Assembly (NCBI RefSeq): GCF_000429845.1
Contig: NZ_AUCQ01000015.1
Span: forward strand, 59,827-123,826
Direction of reading: 5' to 3'
Length of the DNA: 64,000 nt
Origin: Comamonas composti DSM 21721
GTDB lineage: Bacteria; Pseudomonadota; Gammaproteobacteria; Burkholderiales; Burkholderiaceae_C
Shown: positions 28,319-36,264 of the stretch, one piece after another
How the letters are laid out: every line of letters begins with the position of its first letter
How positions within the stretch are numbered: position 1 is the first letter of the stretch
The notes under the pieces: model-generated
Databases searched by the model: none
What the model saw: the letters and a program-made list of their open reading frames with translations, nothing else
Told to the model about the DNA's origin: nothing
Made by a program: the position numbers and the translations under genes

Positions 28319-30568
28319 TTGAATTTTCCGCTGTCTTCCATGGCGGCCGTGCACGCATGCGCGCAGGCCCGTCCCCATCTCTTCGCGCCGTCTACCGGCC
28401 ATCCCAAAAAAGTCTGGGTCTGCAGTCTTTATTGCGCCATGCTGGCCGCGCCCTGGGCCTCGGCCGCTGAGGCCGGTCAGCCCGAACCGGTTCTGGAGCA
28501 GGTCGAGGTCTCGGCCCAGGACGAAGAGGCCCTGGGCAGATTCGATCTCGGGCTGCGCAGCCAAAGTGCGAGCCGACTGGGTCTGTCCCTGCGCGAGACT
28601 CCGGCGGCGGTGTCCGTGATCGAGCACGACACCATACAGGCCATGGACGCGCAGAACACCCAGCAGATACTGCAGGCCGTGCCCGGAGTCACGGCCCATG
28701 ATGCGCCGGGCAGCACCAGCGTCAGTTACCGGGGCTTTACGGGCGCAGCCGTGAACCAGTTGTTCAACGGCATCAACCTGCAATACACGATTGCGATGCG
28801 CCCCGTGGACAGCTGGATTTACGAGCGCGTGGAGGCGGTCGGCGGGGCATCCAGCTTCTTGTACGGCGCGGGCGGCGTGGGCGGCACGCTGAACTACATC
28901 ACCAAGCTGGCCCAGCGCGCGAACTTTGGCGAGGCCCAGTTGCGGCTGGGCGAGCATGGCCTCAAACAGGCATCCCTGGGGCTGAACCGCAAGCTCAGCG
29001 CTGAGGACAGTGCCAACGCCCACCATCTCCGCCTGGACCTCAACCATCGCCAGGCCCATAGCGGGGTTCAAGGCCAGCAGTCCCAGTCCAGCCAGTTGGC
29101 GGCCTCGCTGCTTTCGGACCTGGGCGCGGGCCTGAGCCATACCCTGGCCTATGAAGCCCAGTACGAGCGCGTGGACCGCCCCTACTGGGGAACACCCGTA
29201 CTCGCGCCCATGCTGGGCGAGATCCGAATCGACGAGGCCACGCGCGACAAGAACTACAACAGCATGGACGGCATGTATGCCCAGCGCGTGCAGTGGCTGC
29301 GCTCGCTGACCGAATGGCGCGTGAACGACAGGCTGCAGTTCAAGAACACGTTCTACGCCTATGACGCCATGCGCGAATACCGCAATGTGGAGGTCTATGC
29401 GTTCACGCCCGACAACAACGCCGTCCAGCGCTCCGAAACCTATCTGCAGCGTCATGAACAAAGGCTTGTAGGCAACCGCATCGAGGGCAGCCTGCAAGGC
29501 GAGCTGGGCGGTCGCCGCAGCGACTGGGCCTTCGGCCTGGACCTGAGCATGAACCGCATGACCTCGTTTCCCAACAGTCTCCCGGGCGCAGTGAGTACCG
29601 TCGACCCCTACGACTTCGCGACCGAAGACTTCTATGACATCCCGGGCATGACGCCAGGCTTCAAACCCTTGCGCGAGAACCGGGTCGGCACCCTGGCCTT
29701 GTTCGTGGAAAACCGCACGGCCCTGAGGCCGGACCTGCATCTGCTGAGCAGTCTGCGCCATGAGCGCATAGAGCTGGAGGCCTTCAACCGGCGCGAAGTC
29801 ACGGCCAGCGCGCCGGCGTCCTTTCAGCGCAGCTATCAGCCGACCACGGGCCGCATCGGCATGGTCTGGGACCTCTCCGCTGAAGCCAGCCTCTACGCCC
29901 AGTACGCAACGGCGGCCGACCCACCATCGGGCATGCTGACCACGGCTGCGTTTCCCGCCCTCATGAGCAATACCGAGCTCACCAAGGGACGCCAGTTCGA
30001 GCTCGGCAGCAAGCTGGGCTTCTGGCAGAACAAAGGCACGGCGACGCTGGCGCTCTACCAGATCACGCGGCGCAACCTGGCAAGCGCGGACCCGCAGAAC
30101 ACGGGGCAGACGCTGCTCGTGGGCCAGCAGTCCTCGCGCGGGCTGGAGCTGTCGCTTGGCCTGGCGCTGACGCCGCGCTGGAATCTGCGGGCCGATTGGA
30201 GCCATGTGGATGCACGGTATGACGACTATTGGGAGGCCGGCCAGTCCATGGCCGGCAAGCACCCCGTGGGCACGCCCGGCCAGGTGGCCAATCTATGGTC
30301 CAGCTACCAGCTCACCCCCAAGCTCCAGGTGACGGCGGGGCTGCGCCATGTGAGTCGAAGCTATGGTGATTCGGCAAACACCTTTTACGCGCCCGCCTAT
30401 ACGCTGCTCGACCTGGGCCTCAGCTATCGCATCAGCAGGAACGCCTCGCTGCAGGCGCGGCTGCGCAATGCCACGGACCGCACCTATGCGCTGACCATGG
30501 ACAGCCGGGGCATGGCCTATCTGGGCGCGGCACGCACGGCCGATGTCTCTGTCCAGCTGAGGTTCTGA
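28319..30568 (+). CDS. TonB-dependent outer membrane receptor
   Basis: Outer membrane receptor of about 749 residues for a siderophore or metal complex. It has a signal peptide (hydrophobic run ending in ASAAEA), a TonB box-like VEQVEV region, the plug domain (TPAAVSVIEHDTIQAMDAQNTQQIL, then GGASSFLYGAGGVGGTLNYITK) and a beta barrel ending in LRF. The TTG at 28319 is preferred since AGGAG lies seven bases before it; ATG 28340 is the alternative. The PepSY gene overlaps its stop, forming an operon for uptake and reduction. Plug sequence places it in the FhuA/FpvA-like siderophore group; the ligand is not known. Confidence 0.9.
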   Translation: MNFPLSSMAAVHACAQARPHLFAPSTGHPKKVWVCSLYCAMLAAPWASAAEAGQPEPVLEQVEVSAQDEEALGRFDLGLRSQSASRLGLSLRETPAAVSVIEHDTIQAMDAQNTQQILQAVPGVTAHDAPGSTSVSYRGFTGAAVNQLFNGINLQYTIAMRPVDSWIYERVEAVGGASSFLYGAGGVGGTLNYITKLAQRANFGEAQLRLGEHGLKQASLGLNRKLSAEDSANAHHLRLDLNHRQAHSGVQGQQSQSSQLAASLLSDLGAGLSHTLAYEAQYERVDRPYWGTPVLAPMLGEIRIDEATRDKNYNSMDGMYAQRVQWLRSLTEWRVNDRLQFKNTFYAYDAMREYRNVEVYAFTPDNNAVQRSETYLQRHEQRLVGNRIEGSLQGELGGRRSDWAFGLDLSMNRMTSFPNSLPGAVSTVDPYDFATEDFYDIPGMTPGFKPLRENRVGTLALFVENRTALRPDLHLLSSLRHERIELEAFNRREVTASAPASFQRSYQPTTGRIGMVWDLSAEASLYAQYATAADPPSGMLTTAAFPALMSNTELTKGRQFELGSKLGFWQNKGTATLALYQITRRNLASADPQNTGQTLLVGQQSSRGLELSLGLALTPRWNLRADWSHVDARYDDYWEAGQSMAGKHPVGTPGQVANLWSSYQLTPKLQVTAGLRHVSRSYGDSANTFYAPAYTLLDLGLSYRISRNASLQARLRNATDRTYALTMDSRGMAYLGAARTADVSVQLRF

Positions 30569-32082
30569 TGAAGGCCCTGACGAGCAGCGCACTCAGGCGC
30601 TGGATTTTTCTGCTGCACCGCTGGCTGGGCATAGGCCTGTGCGTGTTCTTCGTGGCCTGGTTTGTCTCGGGCATGGTCATGCTGTATGTGGGCTACCCCA
30701 AGCTCAGTGAAAGCGAAAGACTCGCGCACCTGCCACCCTTGCCGCACGAGGCTGCGCTGCTGCCACCAAGCCGGGCACTTGCGCTGGCCGGAGTGCCAGG
30801 TCCGCTCAAGGACTTGCGCCTGCATGCAGGCAATGGCCGGCCCAGTTATTTCGCCACGCCGACAGGCGGCAGGGTGGCCATTGCCGTGGACGCCATCAGC
30901 GGCCAGCGCCTCACGGCCATCGGCCCCCAGCAGGCCATGGCGTCGGCTGCAGTCTATGCAGCCATGCACAGCCGCGCCCATCTGGAGATCGCGTATCTGG
31001 GCCCGATCGACGAAGATGCGTTCACGCATTCGCGTGCGCTGGATGCCCACCGGCCCCTGCACCACGTGGCCCTGGGCGATGCCCAGGGCACACGGCTGTA
31101 TATCTCGGGCCGCACGGCGGAGGTGGTGCGCGATGCCACGCGTGCCGAGCGGGGCTGGAACTATCAGGGGGCCTGGCTGCACTGGCTGTACATGTTCCGC
31201 GGCAATGCCCTGGATGACCACTGGTCGAGCATCGTCAACAGCCTGTCCATCGCCGGCATTGCTCTGACGGCAGCCGGGCTGCTAGTGGGCTGGCAGCGCT
31301 GGCGCTTCGCGCGGCCCTATGCCAGCGGGCGGCGCACACCTTATCCAGGGCGGCTCATGCGCTGGCACCATCTGGGCGGCCTGCTGTTCGGCCTGCTCGT
31401 GCTCGGCTGGATCTTCAGCGGCCTCATGTCCATGAATCCCTGGCGCATCTTTGACAGCAACGCCGAGCCGCTCCAGATCGATCAGTGGCAGGCGGGGCCG
31501 TTGATGGCACCCGATACTGCGCCTGCATCCCTGCTCGCACAGACCGGGCCTGCCGCCGAACTGCGCTGGATGCGCGCCCCGGGACAGGATCTGGTCCAGA
31601 TCCGGCGCGCCCAAGGCCAAGCCCTGGTGTTCGAAACCTCCAGCGCCAGCCCCTGGCTCCCCAGCCCGGAAAGTCTGCGGACTGCAGGGCTGCGCTTGCT
31701 AGACGCACCGCTGCTGCGCAGCGACCGGCTTGAGGACTACGATTTTTACTATTACGCACGCGCCGATCACAGCATGACAGGCGGCCATGACAAGCCCCTG
31801 CCCGTGCTGCGCCTGGTGTTTGGCGATGCTGCGCAAACCTGGGTACATGTGGATGCACACACAGGCCAGGTCCTGGGGCGGCTCGATCGCGGCCAGCGCG
31901 CCTGGCGCTGGCTGTTTGCCTTGCTGCACAGCTGGGACTGGCTACCCCTGCTCTCCCGTCGCCCGCTCTGGGATGTCTTCATGATCGTCATGAGCCTCGG
32001 CGGCCTGATGCTGAGCGCCACGGGCCTGGTTCAAAGTGCCAGGCGTCTTGCCAGAAAGACGCGCCAAGGCAGGCACAGATGA
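30568..32082 (+). CDS. PepSY-domain membrane protein (siderophore reductase-like)
   Basis: Inner membrane protein of 504 residues with four probable membrane segments: about 12-40, 230-250, 265-290 and 460-490. Between them are periplasmic PepSY-type regions (VAIAVDAISGQRL and WVHVDAHTGQVLGRLDRGQR). Conserved His residues near helices (RWLGIGL, GAWLHWLYMF, RWHHLGG, LLHSWDW) fit heme binding, as in the FoxB/FsrB-like iron reductases. Its ATG shares one base with the receptor stop (TGATG), so the two are translated together. Role in reducing imported ferric siderophore is inferred. Confidence 0.85.
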   Translation: MKALTSSALRRWIFLLHRWLGIGLCVFFVAWFVSGMVMLYVGYPKLSESERLAHLPPLPHEAALLPPSRALALAGVPGPLKDLRLHAGNGRPSYFATPTGGRVAIAVDAISGQRLTAIGPQQAMASAAVYAAMHSRAHLEIAYLGPIDEDAFTHSRALDAHRPLHHVALGDAQGTRLYISGRTAEVVRDATRAERGWNYQGAWLHWLYMFRGNALDDHWSSIVNSLSIAGIALTAAGLLVGWQRWRFARPYASGRRTPYPGRLMRWHHLGGLLFGLLVLGWIFSGLMSMNPWRIFDSNAEPLQIDQWQAGPLMAPDTAPASLLAQTGPAAELRWMRAPGQDLVQIRRAQGQALVFETSSASPWLPSPESLRTAGLRLLDAPLLRSDRLEDYDFYYYARADHSMTGGHDKPLPVLRLVFGDAAQTWVHVDAHTGQVLGRLDRGQRAWRWLFALLHSWDWLPLLSRRPLWDVFMIVMSLGGLMLSATGLVQSARRLARKTRQGRHR

Positions 32083-32217
32083 GAACGTGTCCTGCCCATA
32101 GGCAGGGCGATTGCATCTACCCCCAGCTTGAGCGCTTGACGGTATCGGTTTTGAGATGCGATGGCCCTGGGCCCATGGGGCGTCTGCTACATTTTCTCTA
32201 CAGGAGAAATCAGTCAG

Positions 32218-32865
32218 ATGAAAGTTTTCCAGATTGCATCCGTTGCGCTCGCCTGCAGCTTGCTTGCGGCCTGCTCGACCCCGATCCGCTCCCAGGTGTC
32301 CGTGTTCCATGAGCTTGAGAACATCAAGGGCCGCACTTTTGCGCTTGCACCACGCAATGAGCAAAAGAACGATCTTGAATACAAGACCTACGCCCAGGAG
32401 CTCGCCTCGGGCCTGATGCGCTACGGCATGGAGCAGGCCAGCGCCGACAAGGCCCAGTACGCGGTGCTGGTGCGCTATGGCATCGACAAAGGTCGCACCC
32501 AGGTCTCTTCGGTCCCCATCGTCGGGCAGACAGGGATTGCCTCGTCCCACACTTACGGCCAGGTGAATCGTTCGGCCAAGGGCTCGAACTTTTCCTCAAC
32601 CACCTACAACACCCCCAGCTATGGGGTCATAGGATCCACGACCCGAACGGATACCGTCTACGCACGCTTTCTCCAGGTCGAGATTCTCGACAACAAGGCC
32701 AAAGACAGCGAAGGCAGGCCTTTGCGCCTGTACCAGGGCGAGGTGAAAAGCCGCGGCACAGAGGAGCAGCTCAGCGCCGTCATGCCTTACATGATCGAGG
32801 CCTTGCTGCAGGACTTCCCCGGAAAGAGCGGCCAGCCCAGAACCGTGGAGCAGACCAGGCACTGA
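32218..32865 (+). CDS. DUF4136-like lipoprotein
   Basis: A 215-residue lipoprotein. The signal peptide ends in the lipobox LLAACS, and the mature part resembles DUF4136 in its opening (VSVFHELENIKGRTFALAP) and the region YAVLVRYGIDKG. A Ser/Thr/Tyr-rich stretch (about 105-140) is probably exposed. ATG 32218 fits the signal peptide; CAGGAG lies 12 bases upstream, which is far. Function unknown. It is separated from the PepSY gene by a partial family A end and about 125 bases. Confidence 0.75.
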   Translation: MKVFQIASVALACSLLAACSTPIRSQVSVFHELENIKGRTFALAPRNEQKNDLEYKTYAQELASGLMRYGMEQASADKAQYAVLVRYGIDKGRTQVSSVPIVGQTGIASSHTYGQVNRSAKGSNFSSTTYNTPSYGVIGSTTRTDTVYARFLQVEILDNKAKDSEGRPLRLYQGEVKSRGTEEQLSAVMPYMIEALLQDFPGKSGQPRTVEQTRH

Positions 32866-32904
32866 CACGCTGGGTCCTGCCGCGACGCGGCCTTGTTGAG
32901 CCGC

Positions 32905-33375
32905 TCAGCCCAGAGCCGCAATCACGTCTGCCGGAGCCTGGACCAGCTCGATCAGCACGCCCTCACCTGCCACCGGGAACTCGTCATTGCTCTTGGGGTG
33001 CAGAAAGCAGATGTCATGGCCTGCCGCACCCTTGCGTATGCCTCCAGGCGCAAAGCGCACGCCCTGGGCCGTAAGCCACTCCACGGCCCTGGGCAGATCG
33101 TCTATCCACAGACCGATGTGATTGAGCGGCGTCGTGTGGACCGCAGGCTTTTTGTCCAGATCCAGGGGCTGCATGATGTCCACTTCGACCTGGTAGACCC
33201 CTCGGCCCATGGCCAGAATGTCTTCATCCACGTTCTCACGCTCACTCTGGAAGGTTCCTGTCTGGCTCAGCCCCAGCATGTCCACCCACAGGCGCTTCAT
33301 GCGCTGCTTGTCGGTGCCGCCAATCGCGACCTGCTGAATGCCCAGAACCTTGAAGGGACGCTGTGTATTGCTCAA
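32905..33375 (-). CDS. VOC-family enzyme, glyoxalase I or methylmalonyl-CoA epimerase-like
   Basis: A 156-residue vicinal-oxygen-chelate protein with two beta-alpha-beta-beta-beta units. Likely metal ligands are Gln in [10 protein letters not shown], His in [11 protein letters not shown] and Glu in GVLIELVQ. The first ligand is usually His in epimerases but Gln occurs in glyoxalase I of the human type. Translation starts at TTG 33375 with AAGGAG upstream, an unusual start with a strong signal. The methylmalonyl pathway encoded in this window (43-51 kb) lacks its own epimerase, so this gene is a candidate. Confidence 0.7.
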   Translation of the reverse strand: MSNTQRPFKVLGIQQVAIGGTDKQRMKRLWVDMLGLSQTGTFQSERENVDEDILAMGRGVYQVEVDIMQPLDLDKKPAVHTTPLNHIGLWIDDLPRAVEWLTAQGVRFAPGGIRKGAAGHDICFLHPKSNDEFPVAGEGVLIELVQAPADVIAALG

Positions 33376-33510
33376 GACTTGCTCCTTTGTAGATTGCCGT
33401 CCTGGACAGGGCGGCGGTTTTTGAAATCATGGACCTGCGCCGTCAGTGCATTTGCCAGATCCATCGGTCATGCGAGGGTATGGCATAGAAGGCTGGCGTG
33501 AACCGGCTGA

Positions 33511-34329
33511 TTAGAACTCGCCCAGCAGCCAGCCGCTGAGTACCGCAAAGTACTCGCGCAGCCAGGCATTGGCGCGTATGGAAAGCGGCGTGGGTGCACC
33601 CAGCGCCCGCACATGGACATAACCATTGCGTCTGGCTATCCAGAGCGCTCTCAGCGTATGAAAGTCGCTTGTGACCAGGGCCATGGGTGCATCCGCCGCC
33701 AGGCCTCTTTGCTGGAGCAAAGGCAGGCTCAAGGCGAGATTGAGCGCCGTGCTGGTGCTGGCCTGCTCGAGCAGCAGACGGTCTTGCGCCAGGCCATGGC
33801 GCTCGATCAGATAACGGGCCATGACGGCAGCCTCGCTCTCTTTTTCACCGAAGTCCACGCCACCGCTGACCAGCACCAGCGCCTGGGGCTGGCGTTCCGC
33901 GACGGCAGCAGCCACATCCAGGCGTTGCGCCAGCGTCGTGGAAGGCTGCCCGTCCCGCGTGGCACTGCCCAGCACCAGCACGGCCTGTACCGGTGCCCCG
34001 TCGTCCCAACCACGGTCGATGTGCAACAGCAAAAAGCCCCAGAAGAGCAGCAGGCTGAGCAGCCAGAGCCCCAACCCCAGCCATGAAAGGCGCCAGGCCC
34101 TGCGCCAGGCCGGGCGTTTGTCCAGCCAGCCAGCAATGGCCCGGTGCCCGAGACTGGAAACCACGAGCAGCAGGCCCAGGGCCGCAGGCAAGGTCACGCC
34201 CAGATTGAACATGCCATAGGCCATGAGCACCAGGGCATCGAGCAGCAACACCAGGCCGGCAATCAGGCCCAGCCATTGACGAAGACCAAGAGCATGCAGG
34301 CCAGGCCGGGGAGAAGTGATGAGAGACAA
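33511..34329 (-). CDS. YdcF/ElyC-like DUF218 membrane protein
   Basis: About 272 residues with two N-terminal membrane regions (around 15-60 and 80-105) and a DUF218 domain: VQAVLVLGSATRDGQPSTT, LVLVSGGVDFGEKESEAAVMARYL, LLEQASTSTALNLALS and LVTSDFHTLRAL. This family includes ElyC/SanA-type proteins involved in envelope maintenance. The start is not clear: no ATG precedes the first membrane helix, and TTG 34329 is chosen because a terminator-like hairpin for the upstream arsR gene sits just before it. The frame itself is open to 34587. Confidence 0.75.
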   Translation of the reverse strand: MSLITSPRPGLHALGLRQWLGLIAGLVLLLDALVLMAYGMFNLGVTLPAALGLLLVVSSLGHRAIAGWLDKRPAWRRAWRLSWLGLGLWLLSLLLFWGFLLLHIDRGWDDGAPVQAVLVLGSATRDGQPSTTLAQRLDVAAAVAERQPQALVLVSGGVDFGEKESEAAVMARYLIERHGLAQDRLLLEQASTSTALNLALSLPLLQQRGLAADAPMALVTSDFHTLRALWIARRNGYVHVRALGAPTPLSIRANAWLREYFAVLSGWLLGEF

Positions 34330-34345
34330 GTCGCGCAAAGCCAAG

Positions 34346-34365
34346 AAAAAAAGCCCGGGCCGGGC
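34346..34365 (-). terminator. Terminator after the ArsR-family gene
   Basis: On the minus strand GCCCG-GCC-CGGGC is followed by seven T residues (34352-34346). It lies about 68 bases after the arsR-type stop. Confidence 0.6.
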
Positions 34366-34432
34366 ATTCGGGGCTGGTCTTGACCTCCTGGGCCAAGCCG
34401 CCAAAGCACCTATTGTGCGCCAGTCAGCGCAG

Positions 34433-34783
34433 CTAGCGCAGCTTGGCAAAGGCCGCACGTGCACCCGCATCGCGCTCCAGGCGGCGAGCGATATTGCCGC
34501 AGACCAAGTCGCACAGCGCATGCACGGACTCGTCGCCCAGGCTGTAGTACACGGCCGTCCCCCGGGTCTCGCGCGCAACCAGACCATGTTTGGTCATCAA
34601 GGACAGATGGCGCGAGGTATTGGCCGCCGTGTAGCCACAGGCCTGGGCCAGCTCACCGACGTTGAGCTCCCCTTCGCTCAGCAGATTCAGAATCCGCAGC
34701 CGCGTCGGTTCGGCCAGCACCTGGAAATAGGCAGCAACCTGCTCCAGGGCTTCGGGCGGCATTTGTTTCATCGGTTTCTCCAT
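34433..34783 (-). CDS. ArsR/SmtB-family winged-helix repressor
   Basis: A 116-residue regulator. The core reads FQVLAEPTRLRILNLLSEGELNVGELAQACGYTAANTSRHLSLM in successive blocks, the standard ArsR winged helix. Cys49 sits in the recognition-helix start and Cys91/Cys95 (LCDLVCG) in the C-terminal helix, so a thiol-based metal or redox sensor is possible; the spacing does not match the SqrR/BigR pair. It is transcribed away from an AhpD-like gene across an AT-rich region with a 20 bp palindrome, its likely operator. Confidence 0.92.
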   Translation of the reverse strand: MEKPMKQMPPEALEQVAAYFQVLAEPTRLRILNLLSEGELNVGELAQACGYTAANTSRHLSLMTKHGLVARETRGTAVYYSLGDESVHALCDLVCGNIARRLERDAGARAAFAKLR

Positions 34784-34838
34784 GCAAGAACAAGTTCTCG
34801 TCTATCCGACGACAGAGCTTGATCATAGCTTATTGACT

Positions 34839-34858
34839 ATTTAACTAATTAGCTAAAT
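34839..34858. promoter_or_regulatory. Probable ArsR-type operator in the divergent promoter
   Basis: ATTTAACTAATTAGCTAAAT is a 20 bp palindrome with one mismatched pair, in a very AT-rich stretch (34820-34880) of a GC-rich region. It lies between the ArsR-family gene and the AhpD-like gene, where repressor control of both would be expected. Confidence 0.65.
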
Positions 34859-34908
34859 AATTAAAACAAAATTGCATACAGCTTGCCAGCAACTGTCATA
34901 AGACCGTC

Positions 34909-34960
34909 TTTTTTCATAGCTAGAAGCGCTTGCTCTGCAAGGGCTACACCTGTTTTTGGT
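34909..34960. repeat. Family B palindrome half
   Basis: TTTTTTCATAGCTAGAAGCGCTTGCTCTGCAAGGGCTA matches the AATAGCT...GCGCTTG...CAAGGGCTA pattern of the copy at 43722-43766. The second outer arm is missing. Confidence 0.6.
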
Positions 34961-34980
34961 GATTTATTCAAAGGAATGAT

Positions 34981-35343
34981 ATGAGCATCAGCTACAAGGA
35001 ACTCACCCAGCAAACCTCGGCCCAGCTAGCCCAGTTGCGTGCGGAAATCCCGGAAAGTCTGCGCGGATTTTCCAGCCTGGCCCAGGCTGCGACCAAGCCC
35101 GGCGCACTTGACGCCAAGACCAAGGAGTTGATCGCCATCGCCTTGTCGGTCGGCGTGCGTTGCGACCCCTGCCTGGGCTTTCACAGCCAGGCCCTGGTCA
35201 AGCTCGGCGTCACGCGCGCAGAAGTCGCCGAGGCCCTGGGTCTTGCGGTCTATATGGGCGGCGGCCCTTCGCTCATGTATTCGGCTCGCGCCCTGGCCGC
35301 CTATGACGAGTTTGCAGCACTGCAGGCACCCGTCAGTGCCTGA
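34981..35343 (+). CDS. AhpD-like carboxymuconolactone decarboxylase family protein
   Basis: A 120-residue all-helical protein. The catalytic pattern is KELIAIALSVGVRCDPCLGFHSQ, with Cys61, Cys64 and His68 in the CxxC...H arrangement of AhpD peroxidase/disulfide reductases, so a thiol-redox role is more likely than a decarboxylase. AAGGA precedes the ATG. The divergent ArsR-type gene probably represses it, and a DUF2892 gene follows 45 bases downstream, suggesting a small redox or sulfur stress operon. A family A end starts inside its TGA stop. Confidence 0.9.
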   Translation: MSISYKELTQQTSAQLAQLRAEIPESLRGFSSLAQAATKPGALDAKTKELIAIALSVGVRCDPCLGFHSQALVKLGVTRAEVAEALGLAVYMGGGPSLMYSARALAAYDEFAALQAPVSA

Positions 35344-35360
35344 GAACGTGTTTACGAGCG
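35343..35360. repeat. Family A end on the stop codon of the AhpD-like gene
   Basis: The sequence TGAGAACGTGTTTACGAGCG starts with the stop codon (35341-35343) and continues as the family A end. No partner end is seen nearby. Confidence 0.65.
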
Positions 35361-35388
35361 TCCCTACACCACAGCACAGGAGAGCTTC

Positions 35389-35580
35389 ATGAAAGCCAAT
35401 ATGGGAAGTCTTGACCGCGCAGTTCGCGCAATCCTCGGCCTCGCACTCATGGCCCTGGCCGCTACCGGCACAGCGGGCTGGTGGGGCTGGCTCGGCATCC
35501 TGCCCTTGCTCACGGCATTCGCCGGCTTCTGTCCGGCCTACCCTTTGCTGGGCATCAATACCTGCGCCAAGCGCAAGTAA
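35389..35580 (+). CDS. DUF2892 (YgaP-type membrane) small protein
   Basis: A 63-residue protein of the DUF2892 family: NMGSLDRAVRAILGLAL at the N-terminus, two membrane segments (about 14-30 and 32-50) and FCPAYPLLGINTC at the end. The same module forms the membrane anchor of YgaP, a rhodanese. AGGAGA precedes the ATG. It follows the AhpD-like gene in the putative ArsR-controlled operon; transport or binding of a sulfur species is suggested by the family only. Confidence 0.88.
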   Translation: MKANMGSLDRAVRAILGLALMALAATGTAGWWGWLGILPLLTAFAGFCPAYPLLGINTCAKRK

Positions 35581-35616
35581 GAACGCAAGCCAGCCAAAGG
35601 TCTGGCCGCGATTCGC

Positions 35617-36264
35617 TCAATGCACATCCAGGCGCGCCAGGCCCCGGGCTTCGCGTGCAAGCAGGCTGATGCGCTCCCAATCGCCTTGGGCCATGGCCTG
35701 GTGTGGCACCAGCCATGAGCCGCCCACGCAGACCACATTGGAGAGCGCCAGGAACTCTGGAGCGTTCGCCGCCGAGATGCCGCCCGTGGGGCAAAAGCGC
35801 ACGTCGGCAAACGGTCCCTGCCAGGCGCGCAGCATGGCCACACCACCGGCCTGCTGGGCCGGGAAGAATTTGAGCTCGTTGAAGCCGTCGGCCAGCGCAG
35901 CCATGACCTCGCTGGCCGTGGCCACACCGGGCAGCAGCGGCAAGCCCAGATCCGCACAGGCCTGGCCCAGGCTGCTGGCATAGCCGGGGCTCACGGCAAA
36001 GCGCGCTCCGGCATCGGCCGCAGCACGCGCATCGGCTGCGCTGCGCACCGTGCCCGCGCCGACCAGGGCTTCGGGCACGGCACGGGCCATGGCCTCGATG
36101 CAGGCCAGGCCCTGGGGAGTGCGCAAGGTGACCTCGAGCACTCGAATGCCGCCCGCAACCAGTGCCCGGGCCAAGGGCACGGCATAGGCTTCGTTGTCGA
36201 GCACGATGACGGGGATTACAGGACCGTCCTGCATGACGGTCAGGGCAGTCAATCGATCATCCAT
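35617..36264 (-). CDS. eda: 2-keto-3-deoxy-6-phosphogluconate aldolase
   Basis: Last Entner-Doudoroff enzyme, splitting KDPG to pyruvate and glyceraldehyde-3-phosphate. The 215 residues show [24 protein letters not shown], the Glu in LEVTLRT, VGAGTVR, and the Schiff-base lysine in [14 protein letters not shown]. Its ATG lies 16 bases inside the end of edd, so translation is coupled. It is the last gene of the gluconate operon. Confidence 0.96.
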   Translation of the reverse strand: MDDRLTALTVMQDGPVIPVIVLDNEAYAVPLARALVAGGIRVLEVTLRTPQGLACIEAMARAVPEALVGAGTVRSAADARAAADAGARFAVSPGYASSLGQACADLGLPLLPGVATASEVMAALADGFNELKFFPAQQAGGVAMLRAWQGPFADVRFCPTGGISAANAPEFLALSNVVCVGGSWLVPHQAMAQGDWERISLLAREARGLARLDVH

